From Tolypocladium sp. Sup5 PDA-1 (taxonomy: Eukaryota > Ascomycota > Sordariomycetes > Hypocreales > Ophiocordycipitaceae), in the NCBI GenBank assembly GCA_000750105.3, contig JPHH03000036.1, positions 62,001 to 126,000 of the forward strand: 64,000 nucleotides of DNA. Reading direction: 5' to 3'. Under the pieces are notes generated by a model. That model was not told the origin of the DNA. It ran no database searches and saw only the letters and a program-made list of their open reading frames with translations. A program made the position numbers and the translations under genes. Every line of letters starts with the position of its first letter. Position 1 is the stretch's first letter. Below, piece by piece: positions 33,799 through 45,078 of this stretch.

Positions 33799-34193
33799 CG
33801 GCGCACCATCAGACGACGGCTGGGGAAGCGAGAGATCGGACGCGATGAAACGGGCCAGGCGGGCCTATCAGACTGGCTTGTTGGGCGTCGAGATTGCGTG
33901 CCTCTGGGTGCATGTGAGCGAGATGGCCAGATGCTTGTTGAAGACATGAAGTTGTAAATTAGGTCCGTGCAGCAATAAAAAGCGGGCTAAATATAGGGGT
34001 GCAGCGGCTCGCACTGTCCTATAGTGGAGATCTAGCGCCCATCTACAGTGTCTAGGCGCAGTGGAGAACTGTACGAATACACAAATCCCCCCGCCTTTGG
34101 TATTAATAGATCAACAGGCCTTGAACGCAGAGCAGCAACGATCGTGGGTTTATCCGTAATTACCGCTCTCAAAAAACACAGTTGCTAAGCTAC
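33799..34193. other. Intergenic
   Basis: 395 bp upstream of Abp2. It is AT-richer between 33950 and 34190, with no gene recognised. A TACTCCGTA copy lies at about 34217, just inside the next gene. Confidence 0.45.
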
Positions 34194-34669
34194 CTACTCT
34201 GCACAGCAGTGCTGTGAGTACTCCGTATTTGGACTTGGAAAGACGAGCAACTGCACGACACTATGTAGGTCTTCGACCATCTTCTCCTGCATCTCATCCC
34301 CACCCCCGGCATGACGTCTTGCCGGATTGGAAATCACCGACCCACGCCTCGCCGCTGCACCTTGCCGCACAATAATAATCCGGGGTCTTTTCCGGGACCA
34401 GTACGGATTACAGTTTGGAGTATCCGTCAAGCAGCGCCTCTGTATGACGGGAATATCCCACCCATCAAACTTAACATGGCGCTTATACCCGTCGCCTCCG
34501 CCCTCCCGCAGCGCCCACAGCACGCCATCTGTGCTGTGCGGTCCATCGGGGCCGTTAGTAATCCATGCATCCCTTACAAATGGGCCGAGCGAATCGTGGG
34601 CGCTTCGGGTGACGTGACGAGCTCCATTGGCGCGCCCTTGATGTTGGCAGTGCGCCCGAGGACGTGCAT
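34194..34669 (-). CDS. Unrecognised two-exon gene or 5'-truncated remnant
   Basis: Not recognised. Two frames on the - strand look coding and join through a plausible intron at 34534-34577 (44 nt; GTAAGG donor, ACTAAC branch, ACAG acceptor). Exon 1, if it starts at Met 34669, reads MHVLGRTANIKGAPMELVTS onward. Exon 2 (34194-34533) continues TDGVLWALREGGGDGYKRHV, then WDIPVIQRR. The product would be 143 aa with no signal peptide. Coding-like text extends 5' of this Met in the same frame (NQIGFNALIGYE), so the true start may be further upstream, overlapping the promoter of the AsaB-like gene. It could equally be a truncated relic. Confidence 0.35.
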
Positions 34670-34741
34670 TTCGTACCCGATGAGGGCGTTGAAGCCAATC
34701 TGATTTGAAATCTGGCGTCTGCGTTGGTGGCATGGCAGTTG

Positions 34742-34749
34742 TATATAAG
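34742..34749 (+). promoter_or_regulatory. TATA box of the AsaB-like gene
   Basis: TATATAAG about 250 bp upstream of the ATG at 34996. It is followed by a leader rich in CA and ACC repeats, typical of fungal 5'UTRs. Confidence 0.5.
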
Positions 34750-34995
34750 GCGGCACGCGATCCGTTGTCGAGGGGGTGCATTGACGACATCATCAACACC
34801 ATACCAACAACCATCACCACTCTCACCAGCAGCCGCACTTGCTTCTCCCCACAGCGTCATACAAGCATTCACATTTCCTGACGAGCAACCCCAATTGGTG
34901 CAAGCCGCGGATACACACTTATACAGCTTGACGACAACCTCACTCCGAATCCTAAACCGCCCCGTACACACATCCTGCCGCACCCTCTCAACACC

Positions 34996-35847
34996 ATGGC
35001 CATCTCCTCCGCCGTCCCCCGCGGCGACGTCACCGCCTCCCTCAACTACTACAACCCCCCCGCCGACAAGTCCGCCGCGCCCTTCAACTTTGTCGACGCC
35101 CCGCCCCCCGGCCAGCCCCAGCGCAACTACTCCGACGCCGCCCACGACACCCGCATCCACGACCTGCGCGGCCGCGAGGCCGACTTCTCCCTCGACCGTG
35201 ACGCCTTCCAGGTCCTCTCCGGCCTGCCGCCCTCGCAGGAGCCCGAGTTCGTCGACGACGACAGCATCGCCCGCAACTACTACCCCGAGGTCGAGCGCCT
35301 GCTGCTCGACGCCATCCCCGGCTCCAGCCGCGTCCACATCTTCGACCACACCATCCGCCGCGCCAGCCTCAACGCCAGCCGCGCGCCCGTCACGCGCGTC
35401 CACATAGACCAGACCGCGCCGTCGGTCGCCAAGCGCGTCTGCCGGTACTTCCCCGACGAGGCCGAGCAGCTCCTCGCCGGCCGCTACCGCATCGTCAACG
35501 TCTGGCGGCCCCTCAACAAGACCCCCGTCGAGTCCTTCCCCCTGTCTTTTGCCTCCACCTCCACCCTCGAGGACGCCGACGTCGTTCCCATCGAGCACCG
35601 CTACCCGGACGGCTACCTCGGCCAGACGGCCGCCATCAGGTACAACCCGGCCCAGAAGTGGTACTACCTCAGCGGCATGACCGGCAGCGAACGCCTCCTG
35701 CTCGAGTGCTTCGACAGCGAGTCGCTCAAGCCCGGCTCCAAGGTCGGAGGCAGGGTGCCTCACTCGGCCTTTGTCGACCCGAGGACTAGGGAGGACGCCG
35801 AGGGGCGCGAGAGCATCGAGGTCCGCGCCTTGGTCTTTGGCCCATGA
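34996..35847 (+). CDS. AsaB-like hydroxylase/desaturase
   Basis: 283-aa single-exon protein of the AsaB/CmcJ-like family, which act as hydroxylases or desaturases in fungal natural-product pathways and are widespread as orphans. Family features visible: SLNYYNPPADKSAAPFNFVD near the N-terminus, VHIFDHTIRR, TRVHIDQTAPSVAKRV (the His-x-Asp element), RIVNVWRPLNKTPVESFPL, YYLSGMTGSERLLLECFDSE and GRVPHSAFVDP (second His). No signal peptide. No biosynthetic core enzyme is nearby, so the substrate cannot be inferred. Start context is strong (accATGg). Expression is probably driven from the TATATAAG box. Confidence 0.88.
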   Translation: MAISSAVPRGDVTASLNYYNPPADKSAAPFNFVDAPPPGQPQRNYSDAAHDTRIHDLRGREADFSLDRDAFQVLSGLPPSQEPEFVDDDSIARNYYPEVERLLLDAIPGSSRVHIFDHTIRRASLNASRAPVTRVHIDQTAPSVAKRVCRYFPDEAEQLLAGRYRIVNVWRPLNKTPVESFPLSFASTSTLEDADVVPIEHRYPDGYLGQTAAIRYNPAQKWYYLSGMTGSERLLLECFDSESLKPGSKVGGRVPHSAFVDPRTREDAEGRESIEVRALVFGP

Positions 35848-36477
35848 GGGAGTCGCTGGCTGTAAGAGGATGAGCGTCTTCTATGATGTAATGCGAAACT
35901 TGGGCAAATGGAGTTAATGGTTGGCTTGGAAAGGACGGCGTATCAATGCAACGGCCAATAGTTATAGAACCTGTGTAAATTGAGAATCCTTATGGCACTT
36001 CTATGCACCACCCGCATGTATATCGAGCGCACTCGTCGTGTACCTTTGCTTGCTGACGGCCAGGCTCGCCGTCCTGGCCCCCTGGCCAATCAAACACAAC
36101 TCTCGTGCCCGCGGCATCGCGTCGCCTCCATCTGTCGTGGGAGGAAGAGCAAGAAAACTTGAAAACTGAGAAGAGCAAACAATCCTTTTTGTCCCCTGGA
36201 ATGGTTCGTTCCTGTCCATTCACGGCGGATACCGCCGCCACGATAGCAGGAAACGAAAGAACCACAAATAAAAAACGACAAGTGATCTCTTCCGCCTCGG
36301 TAGGGACCATGCCTCGTCTCTCGTCGCGCATGCTGCCAAAAAAAAACCCCCCACATGGAAACCACCTCTCTCGGTGCCAACAACCGCCGGAGGTTGCGAT
36401 CAAGACATGGCAAAACCCGACGCCGCGCTCATTTTGTAAATGCAAACATGATAGTTACCGGGCACTGAATATCAGCC
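35848..36477. other. Convergent 3' region
   Basis: 630 bp between convergent genes. No gene seen; A-runs occur near 36340. Confidence 0.5.
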
Positions 36478-38191
36478 TCAGCCTTTGCGCGTCTTTCCTC
36501 GGCCACTGCCAGTCGCCTCCTGACGGCTCATGGCCGCAGCGCCGGCGCTGCTCTGCCGACTCATTGGTGCCGCAGCAACAGCTTGGAAAGTCTTGGCCGT
36601 CCCTCTGACGGGCAGGCTCCGCGCGCTGCTGCCAGCAACTAGGCCAAGCGCCGCCTCAAAGACCTCTGGATCCTCGCGGGGGGCCCTTCCGAAGCCGATG
36701 TACTTTCCAGCTTGGTACGGAGTCGAGACGGCTTCGAACGTCTTGCGGATTCCCTTGGGGTTGTCGAGGTGGCTTCCCGGCTTGCGGCGCTGGTCGTACT
36801 GCTTGAGGGATGCCATGATCTGACAATCGGCAAAGACGTCGGCCTCCGACAGCCCTTTCGGTACAATGGAGTCTTGCTTATTAGGAGCCTTCGTGTACTG
36901 CGTAGGCTGCGCCTGTGGCATCTTGGGCGCCTCTTTCCCGAAGCTGTGGATCAGGTCCAGGTTGGACGGAAGGTCATAGTTGGGAACTCCTTCAATGCCA
37001 AGGACTCTGTCGTCCAGGAAATTCTGGTTTGCCACCCCGCGGGTGCTTCTGGTGGCATGAGAGATCTGCCGCTCCATGACGGGGGCCGATGGCTGGGATT
37101 CGTCCCCGTTGTCGTTGCTCTCGCCGTTGCCCGAATCGCTGCTCTCGGGCGACGACGCACCGCCGGTGATGCGGTGGCGCGTCATGTGTAGGTGAGCAGC
37201 CTGGGCCGCGGTATTGTATTGCATCGACAGCTCCTTTTCAGTAAAGAGGCTGCCGATGCTATAGACAGACCCTGCCTTCCGGGCTTCGGTGCGGGCTTTC
37301 TCCGACTGCCAAAATGGCGTCGTGTTGCTCGTGTCAAACACTCGTCGCGTGGGTGCGGGAGATCCGTCGTCGTCGCCGCCGTTGCGCTTCCGCTTCTTGG
37401 TATCGGAGTACACGTTGTTGCTGTTCATATCGACGGCCGCGTCCTTGCGGTTGCGAGTCGAACGCTTCCCGGCCGGCCCACCAGGGCTACCCGGGTTGGC
37501 AAGGCTGAACTGGGAAGGGTTGAGGATCAGGGCGTTGGTGTCGCTGATGTCAAACGCATCCTTCTCGCTGGTCAGCCGGGCCTTTTTGTGGTTCATCTGG
37601 TTGATGAGGCGATCGCGCAGAGTGCTGTTGAGGAGCCCGTGCTCTCGCTTCGCCGTCTCGGCCTTGAATATAAACGTGTTCTTGTACTCTTGGACTTTGC
37701 GCGTGTATTCGTTCTGTAAGGCACGGGCCGTTGGTTAGCGGAGATGTTCGTGAGCAGTAGGGTGCGTGGCATGCAATTCCCACCTTGGTTTGCGACAGCT
37801 GGTAGTCGCGGGCTTCCATGACGTCTTGAAAGTCGGTCATGAGCTGGGGAAACTGAACGCCAGTCATATCCATGACGCTGCGGGCGCTCTCGGCGTGCAC
37901 AGCGGCACCCATGGCCTGCTGGTGTTCCTGCTGGAGCTCGCCAGCCACCTCGAAGGCGCCGGGGGCGTAGGGGTCGAATTTTTGCAGGTTGTTCAGCTCG
38001 AACTGGACTCGCTGGAGCTGGTCGCGGTAGGTCGAGTCCTTGTCGTGCTGGAACTTGTCGTGCAAGAGAGCAAGGCGTTCCATGACGGCCTGGCGTTTGC
38101 GGTCTCGCTTGGACTGCGACGCCGGAGGAGGCGAGCGTCGGTCGGCTCGGCCGGCGAGGGCGGAGGGGACGGCTGCGTCGCTCGCAGCCAT
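36478..38191 (-). CDS. Sds3-like histone deacetylase complex subunit
   Basis: 547-aa nuclear protein, probably the Sds3-type subunit of the Rpd3L/Sin3 histone deacetylase complex (family call from recall of the conserved N-terminal half). Exons 37784-38191 and 36478-37713, with intron 37714-37783 and branch CGCTAACC. Residues 30-135 form a coiled-coil/Sds3 region: RQAVMERLALLHDKFQHDKD, TYRDQLQRVQFELNNLQKFD, FQDVMEARDYQLSQTK. The second exon opens NEYTRKVQEYKNTFIFKAET, then RDRLINQMNHKKARLTSEKD and LILNPSQFSLANPGSPGG, followed by basic RNRKDAA and KKRKRN (NLS). The C-terminal 250 residues are low complexity. Start context and length fit the family. Confidence 0.72.
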
Positions 38192-39116
38192 TGCGCGTCA
38201 GAGTGCAAAACACAACGAGCGGGAGGGGAGAGGGGGGGTTCAAGATGGGTGATGCGGGGGCAAGCCGGGTACAGGCAAAATGCCAGATTGTGGGAGTCGG
38301 CGGTGGTGAAGTTTGCGAGGGCTGCAAGAGCGGAAGCGTCCGGCGCTGGTCAAGACTGACGATTCTGCAAAGGCAGCCGGGGCAAAGAGGACGAGAGGCT
38401 CAGAATCCGCAGAGGTGACTATGGCAGAAGACTGTGGGATCGTCGGCTCGCAGGAGAAGAGCTGTGCGTGTGTTGGGGAGAAGAAAGAGCGTTGTCGCGG
38501 ACGAGGCTGTTATTGCAGAGCAAAGTAAAGAGATAAGCTACGCTCTGCGCGTGCTCGCTTCACAGTTGTGAAGGCCTCTGGGCCTCTGCCAGCCGCCGCA
38601 TGACCTAACGTGGTGTGGTGTGCACTGTGGTGTGGTATTAGTGGCTAGATCCGCTCACCGCCTGCCCTATCGCGACTGTCCTGCGGCCGTTCCCGAGTGT
38701 CGACCCCTGTGGTTGGCTGCGCGTCCCCCGGGGGTGTCGGCTACGGCAGAGCGGGGGTGGGTGGGCAGCTGCAAGTACAGTGCTGATTGCGCAGCATTGT
38801 GCAACGACACGCACTGTACGCTCCTGCGGCCTGCCTGCGTACCTTAGATATTGTAACTCATTGCTGCACGTATTGTGCTGAGGCGCGTCCAGAGAGTTGA
38901 ATAGCCTTGTGTACAGGCTGCGCGTCTAAAGGTGAAATGTTTATTAACCTCGCAAATTGTACGGTGTCAGTAAGGATTCGTAGGGCTGCTACCCGTGCCG
39001 TCATTATGGCCTCCTCTGTCAAGACGTCGGCGTCGGCAGCCACTCTAGGTAAGCTCGGAAAAGGGTACGGTGCTGGTATTCACCGTGATAAGGTATATAA
39101 GCCTATGGCATGGCGT
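38192..39116. other. Intergenic
   Basis: 925 bp upstream of the Sds3-like gene. The segment 38840-39110 is AT-richer, with TATATAAG/TATTAA words, possibly a decayed repeat. No gene seen. Confidence 0.4.
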
Positions 39117-40262
39117 TTAGAGCCCGCTCCGCAGCTTCTGCAGCTGGCTTATAAGCCCAAATCCACCCGGCAACGCCCTCGAGTCCTCTGCCGCCCCAGC
39201 GTCCCTCGCTAAGCCCGCCCTCTTCGCAAACGCCGATGCATCCGCAGCGCCGCCATCCCTCCTGGCCGCCTGCTCCATCTCCCGCATCAGCTCGCGATGC
39301 CTGTCCTCGACCATCTTCGCCAGGCTCTCGATGAACCTGTTCCTGCCCTTCTCCTCCGCCGTCCCCCTCCACACGCTCGTCAGCTCCTTGAGCTCCTCGA
39401 TCCTGTTGGCTGCCTTTTCGATCCCTTGCACGCGGTCCTCGTTGCTCCCGTGCAGCAGCCCCGAGATCTCGTCGCGCAGCTTCTTGAGGACCTGCTGGCC
39501 CCTTTCCTCGGAGCTCTGCTGCTGGGAGCCAGGCTCTGGTGCTGATACAGACATGAACGAGGAGCTGACGGAGAGCTCGGACGGGGGAAAGGTAAAGTCC
39601 ATGGCGTCGCCAAAGGTCTTTATGACGGATTCCAGGCGTGATCGCACCACCGTCAGTGTCTGTAGTTGCCTGATGTGCTGCGGGTCCTCCGCATCACCGC
39701 CAGAGGCACCACCAGTCGTCTCTGTTACTGCGCCGGCGGGCGTCTTCTCGTTCCCGTCCCCCTTTGCAGCGGCCGCAGTCTTTGCATCGCCTCCCTGCTG
39801 CAGTCCGCCGGGAACAAACTTCTTGATGTCGTCTTGCAGCGTCTCGTTCATCGTCTCCGAGAGACTCAACGTCTCGCCCCGGAGCAGTTCCACCTCGTAC
39901 GCCAGCCGACTGCCGCTCCTCAAGATGTCGTCGGTCAGCTGCGTCAACGTGTTGGACAGCCTCGTAGTCTGCGCGTTGAGCTGGGAGAGCAGCGTCTGGG
40001 CTCGAGCCGAGAGCTCGGCCAGGGGCACGGCCTCGATTCCCCCTTGACTCGGCCCTTGCCTCTGCGCGAGCGGCGGTAAAGAGGCATTGAGAAACGCTGC
40101 CGGATCAAACGACGGGTTTAGAAAGTCCTGGAGGAACTCATCCGCGGTGTGGCTGGACTTTGGCTGGATAACCTGCCGGGACTGTTTCCGTGCGTGGCCG
40201 TTGCGCAACGACGCGGCGCTGCTGTTCGTCCGCCGACGGGTGTGCTTTAACTCCGATGCCAT
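39117..40262 (-). CDS. Probable conserved oligomeric Golgi complex subunit, Cog7-like
   Basis: 381-aa single-exon protein. The N-terminus is basic and Ser-rich; then comes ADEFLQDFLNPSFDPAAFLN followed by a long helical region (AELSARAQTLLSQLNAQTTR, LAYEVELLRGETLSLSETMN) characteristic of COG tethering subunits in fungi. A Gly/Ala-rich linker (about 150-190) separates a second helical part (LQTLTVVRSRLESVIKTFGD, KKLRDEISGLLHG). COG tethers intra-Golgi retrograde vesicles. The assignment to Cog7 instead of another subunit is tentative. Divergent from the PLP-homeostasis gene, with 296 bp between starts. Confidence 0.6.
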   Translation of the reverse strand: MASELKHTRRRTNSSAASLRNGHARKQSRQVIQPKSSHTADEFLQDFLNPSFDPAAFLNASLPPLAQRQGPSQGGIEAVPLAELSARAQTLLSQLNAQTTRLSNTLTQLTDDILRSGSRLAYEVELLRGETLSLSETMNETLQDDIKKFVPGGLQQGGDAKTAAAAKGDGNEKTPAGAVTETTGGASGGDAEDPQHIRQLQTLTVVRSRLESVIKTFGDAMDFTFPPSELSVSSSFMSVSAPEPGSQQQSSEERGQQVLKKLRDEISGLLHGSNEDRVQGIEKAANRIEELKELTSVWRGTAEEKGRNRFIESLAKMVEDRHRELMREMEQAARRDGGAADASAFAKRAGLARDAGAAEDSRALPGGFGLISQLQKLRSGL

Positions 40263-40558
40263 ATTTGAGGTCCGATTTCCATTCGCGCCCTCTCAATGAG
40301 ATCAGATACAATATCTGGTGATACAAGTGGACATGGAGTAGGTAGTATGTGTTGTGTCAAGGGCGTTGGGGAGACAGGCGCGAAACGTAATGGCATATGT
40401 GATGGAGGCCAATTCGACAGCCGATGATGAACCGACCGGCGACAGCGACTCATACGAGTAGACACCCACCATCACTCACACCACCAACTCCATCCATCAC
40501 TCGACGAACTCTCCAAAACAGGGCTCTTCTTCATCGTGCAAATCACCGAGAGCAAGAC

Positions 40559-41495
40559 ATGAGCGACACAGCAGAGGAAATGCGTATTGACCCGTCGAGA
40601 GCCCAGGCTCTCATCTCCCAGCTTGGCTCCGTGAGGGACCGTATCGCCGCTCTGGCCAACGGACGAAATGTAAGCCTGACAGGGACTCGTCTTACACGGA
40701 CCTCATGGGGAAATCCCCTTTTTATATGGAGAGTTGCTCACCAATGGCAGATTCGGCTTGTGGCGGTCTCCAAACTGAAGCCGGCCAACGATATTCTGGC
40801 CCTGCATCAGGGGCCTGCAAGCCACTCTCACTTCGGCGAAAACTACGCCCAGGAACTGAGTCAAAAGGCCGACCTCTTGCCCAAGACGATTCAGTGGCAC
40901 TTTATCGGCGGCTTGCAATCTGGTTCGATCACCCTCGCCACGTATGCTCCCGTACCTTGCATACGAGAGATCTAACAGCTACGCAGGACACTGCAAAAAC
41001 CTCGCCAAGATCCCCAACCTCTTCTGCGTGTCGAGCGTCGACACCACCAAGAAGGCCCAGCTCCTCAACACCGCCCGCACAACCCTCCTCTCCTCGAGCC
41101 CCTCCAGCCCCAAGCTCTCCGTCCACGTCCAGGTCAACACGTCTGGCGAGGACGCCAAGTCCGGCTGCGCGCCCGGAGCCGACACCGTCGCCCTGTGCCG
41201 CGAGATCCTCGACAAGTGCCCGAGCCTGCACCTGCTGGGCCTCATGACCATTGGCGCCATCGCCCGCAGCAAGGCCACCACCGCGGACAACGAGAACGAG
41301 GACTTCGTCGCGCTCAGGGAGCAGCGCGACTTGGTGGCCAAGGAGCTCGGCCTGGCCGAGGACAGGCTGGAGCTGAGCATGGGCATGAGCGAGGACTTTG
41401 AGGGCGCCATCGCCATGGGCAGTGGTGAAGTGAGGGTGGGCAGCACCATTTTCGGCCAACGACCAGCAAAGGCAGATGCCAAGATTAAGGAATGA
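40559..41495 (+). CDS. Pyridoxal phosphate homeostasis protein (YggS/PROSC family)
   Basis: PLP-binding protein that buffers free PLP; human PLPBP and yeast YBL036C are homologues. 263 aa from exons 40559-40669, 40751-40922 and 40987-41495. Motifs: LVAVSKLKP (Lys binding PLP), FGENYAQEL, WHFIGGLQSGHCKNLAKIP, VHVQVNTSGEDAKSG, LGLMTIGAI, and LSMGMSEDFEGAIAMGSGEV then VRVGSTIFGQR, covering the whole TIM barrel. The second intron (40923-40986) needs a GTTCGA donor but has a good branch (CTAAC) and length. A canonical GTATGC donor at 40942 would leave an intron of only about 36 nt and insert nine residues. Single-domain, cytosolic or mitochondrial. Confidence 0.93.
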
Positions 41496-41962
41496 CGTCA
41501 GACAAAAGCCATTTAGAATAATATCCAGTACGCACCGCCGATTACGGGTTGCCCAACATTGTCCATCGTGCTTGCGACGCGTTGAGTGACGCTGACACCT
41601 CATTACGATTGAGTTCCATTTCATATTACTCGCTACTTTTCAAACTGCCTACGACCTCAAATAACACAACAGTCCAGCTGGACAAGACCCTGTGGTATCA
41701 ACCGCGTACAGTAAAAGAGCGAGCAAATGCGTCTTCCTCTTTCCCGCTGTATTCCAACCAGGGACATACATCACAAATCCCCTTTTCCTGGCGAACCACA
41801 TCGACGCGGGTTGCCTCTCTTCGCAGCCAGAGACTTAGTAGAGTGCTCAATCGGTCTTTGACACTCCTCCTCCTTTAAACGCCAGTATGCTTCCATGCCC
41901 GCCCAGTTAATCTCATTCCATATTTGCGTGAATATCTTGTCAGTCAGAACCGCTGATGGCTA
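41496..41962. other. Convergent 3' region
   Basis: 467 bp between convergent genes. No gene seen. Confidence 0.5.
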
Positions 41963-44900
41963 TTATTGATTGACCATCACACTGCCAAACGCATCTGAGA
42001 TTTCTTCCCGAGACGGAGGTTCACGGTGTTCCGGTGCAGTCGACTTTCCAAGAGAGAGTCGCTCTTGCATCAGTTTCGACAACACAGCCGGCACAGACTC
42101 GTCGGTTGCTCGGATAGTCATTCGAATCATCTGCAGCTTCGTGTTAGTTTCGGCAACTATCATGCTGGCGTTCAAGCCGCTTACCTGGCTAGCGTAGTTG
42201 GGCTCCAGTCTCAAGAGACAGCCAAACTTTCCTCCTTCTGATGTGTGGAGGACGCTGGCTCCCACCAGGTTCTTGGGGTTAGGGTCTACCATGTCCAGCA
42301 GACGCCACCTGAACCCTTCAACTGTCGACGCGATGAACTGCTCCGTAATTTCCCTTCCGTTGCTCTTCCCGGGAGATAGCCCAAAGATTGCTTGGGCCTC
42401 ACGAGTGCCGGCTCCTATCTGCTTCCATCTCTTGAAGAAGTCTTCGGCTGTGAGCTCTGCCGGGTCCATGAACTTATGTGCGGCCACGGGAACCTTGAGA
42501 GTGAGAGCTTGGAGGGCACCAGCAAGGTAGCTGACTCGGATGGTTGGGCTCCTCTCAAAGACCTTCTTTGCTTCAAACATGGTCACCTGCTGAGACTGTC
42601 CTCCTGAAACAATGGTGCTGTCGGGGAGCGTCTTCACATCCCAAGTGACTTTGCCCTTTTCGCTCTCATCCAGATCCAAGGTTGTGGTAAAGGAGGTCAT
42701 CGGTCCAGGAGACTTGTTGGTGAAGTAGGTAATCAGGCAGGCCATCTGCCCGCGATATTCGGAACGAACGCCGATTTGGACTTGGCCGTCTTCGTAAAGC
42801 ACACCGTCAGCCCTCAGCATGAGTTTGTCGTAGCCCTTCTCCCACCCAGGTGACAGGTGCGCAGCACTCGCGAGGTTTGGTGCTTTCAGCATCTTTGGTT
42901 CCGCTGGGGTGGGGGCATTCATGTCCAGGCCAGCGAGGTCAGAGGTGCCATTCACATGGCCGTTCGCGCCATTTGCCTTGCCGCCGTTGAGGGGCACGGC
43001 TGAGCTGAAAGATCTCTTAAGCCCTCCAGCCTTTGCCATGCCAAGCTCGGTCCCATCGGCATTGGCATCTTTGCCTCCAACGACCCACGTCCGCCTGTCG
43101 CTAGTATTGGCGTGTTTCTGGTGTAACCTGGAAAGAAGTGCAGATTCTCTCTCCGGGAAGGGTGGCATTTCGTCACAGACAGTTCTCAAGAGATCATCGG
43201 TGGGCATTCTTGCCAGAGTAAGATACTCGCATGCCCTCTGCTGCATCTCCGAGTCCAGGGTGTGGCTGTAAACTTCAAAGGTGTGAAGGAGCTGTGGCTT
43301 GATCTCAGGAAACAAGTTAACAAACTTGATGAAGCACGAGAGGATCATCGCGCGCGTTCCGGGAGAGCAGGCGGCAAGTTTCCCCTGGAGAGCCATGAAC
43401 TGCTCAATCGGGCTGCAACGAGGCTGGTCGGCAACCAAATGGCCAAACTCGCCGAGAATGTAGGCTCCAATCTTGACCAGCGTCTCGTGACAGTGGTCCG
43501 ACTTGATGTGCTGCAGGGCATTCTGCGCCGCGTAGACTTGAAGCTCCTCGTTGTTGGTCACGATCTGGATGACACGCTGCCAGACCTCGTCGCTGACGTG
43601 ATCTCCGGCCATTGCAATAAGACGCAGAGATATGTCAACATACCACTGCACATCAGTGGCGTATTTTTCCGTGAGAATGGCAATCTTAAGAACCATCTCT
43701 TCGCGAATCGCAAAGTCTGCGTTTTGCAAGTAATGCAGCAGCTCGCCCACGATGACCTGCGCGTTTGTCGAGTCGCACATGCTGTAAAGGAGGTCCAGTC
43801 CCTTTCTGCGCACACTGATGTCCCGGTCTTTCAGGGAGCCCAGGATGATGTCTTGATGCTGCTTGATAGGGCCGAGGGTTTCTGACCGTGCGGCCAAGTG
43901 TGTCATTGCCTCCAAGCCAAGGTATCGCACGTTAGTCTCCCGGCTCTGGATGAAGCGACCAAGTCGAGATGAGATCTGTTTCATGAGCGCATGCTCGGTG
44001 TCCAAGTGGATGATCAAGTTGATGGCCTCAAAGAGGACGGCATTTTGGGCGTTGTTTTGCTGGACATTCTTGTTGGCTTCCATGGCAAGGTTCAAGATCT
44101 TCTCCAGGGACTCTCGTATCATCTGGCGGACGTGGGTATCGTCTAGAGAATTCGGTTACTCGGAGGTCTATCATGTCAGGGATAGTCAAACATACCAGAG
44201 GGAGCAAAATATTGCAGGAGCCTGAGAAGCTTGACTTGAAGCCAGGGGCAAGGGACCTTGTAGTAGAGGTAGTCGGTGGTGTACTCTCCGTCGATGATGA
44301 TACGTTTCAGCCTCGCCGCAGCTTTTGTGTAGGCCCCCTTGTACTGCTCAAGGTCGTCCTGCGCCAGTGCCATCACCAGGGACGTCACGGAGAGTCCGAC
44401 ACCGAGATCAGCGTCGTCCATGAGGTGGATGATACGCTCAGCCCACTGCGGTGACACAATGTCGGGATACTTCCGATAAAGCCGAAGCAATGTCAGAGCA
44501 GCCTTCTTCTTGACGAAGGACTTGGATGTTCTGCAGCACGATTAGAGCTGTTTCCCGTCACAGAACAGGCCATACACTTACGGTGAAATCAGCAGCCTGT
44601 GCACCTCTCCACTCAAGGCCTCCCCCATTTCCCGGCCTCCCACGTTTGCGATTGCGTGCAGGGCGAGACAGTTGAATAGTTCGTTGTGATCCAAGAGGTC
44701 CTTTCGGATGCTGTTGACCACAAGGTGCAGCAGCTCATGCTTTTCGTGGAGGAAGAGGGTCATGGCCAAATATCCAATCTGTTTCTCAGAGTACTTGTTG
44801 GCCGAAATGAGGTTCACGGCCTCGAGGTGTCCGAAGTCGACGTCCCATCCCAGTATGTAGATGTACAAGAGCTTGCAAACGTATTTCTTCTTGTGGTAGC

Positions 44901-45078
44901 CACTGAGGTTGCCGTCCTTGAACTTTTGGCGGATGTTGGCCAGCTCCTTGTTGATTCTCTTCTCCTCGAGTTCACGGGCGCGGGCGTTTCTCAGATCGGC
45001 AATGAATTGGACGAGGCCGCGCATATTAGCATTGCTGTTGCTCGAGCGGCCGAGAAAGCCGGATCCTGAGGTCGACAT
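41963..45078 (-). CDS. apl3: AP-2 complex subunit alpha
   Basis: Large adaptin of the clathrin AP-2 complex, acting at the plasma membrane in endocytosis. 985 aa from exons 44582-45078, 44196-44530, 42185-44142 and 41963-42130. N-terminal trunk: MRGLVQFIADLRNARARELE, KKKYVCKLLYIYILGWDVDF, GYLAMTLFLHEKHELLHLVV. Middle: WLQVKLLRLLQYFAPSDD, LGLEAMTHLAARSET, RRKGLDLLYSMCDSTNAQVI. Hinge rich in Gly/Ala/Asn around 640-690, then the ear domain (YRGQMACLITYFTNKSPGPM) and appendage. The last intron (42131-42184, 54 nt) contains no stop and is a multiple of three, so it hides in the ORF; splicing joins NYASQ to MIRMTIRATDE. Divergent from the NDUFAF5-like gene. Confidence 0.95.

Noticed and set aside
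34555..35763. 402-codon antisense ORF over the AsaB-like gene
   Set aside because: Mirror of a strongly biased third-position GC gene; repetitive Gly/Val/Ala text.
27902..35847. Secondary-metabolite cluster (HET, SDR, AsaB-like)
   Set aside because: No synthase, synthetase or terpene cyclase, and Abp2 lies in between.
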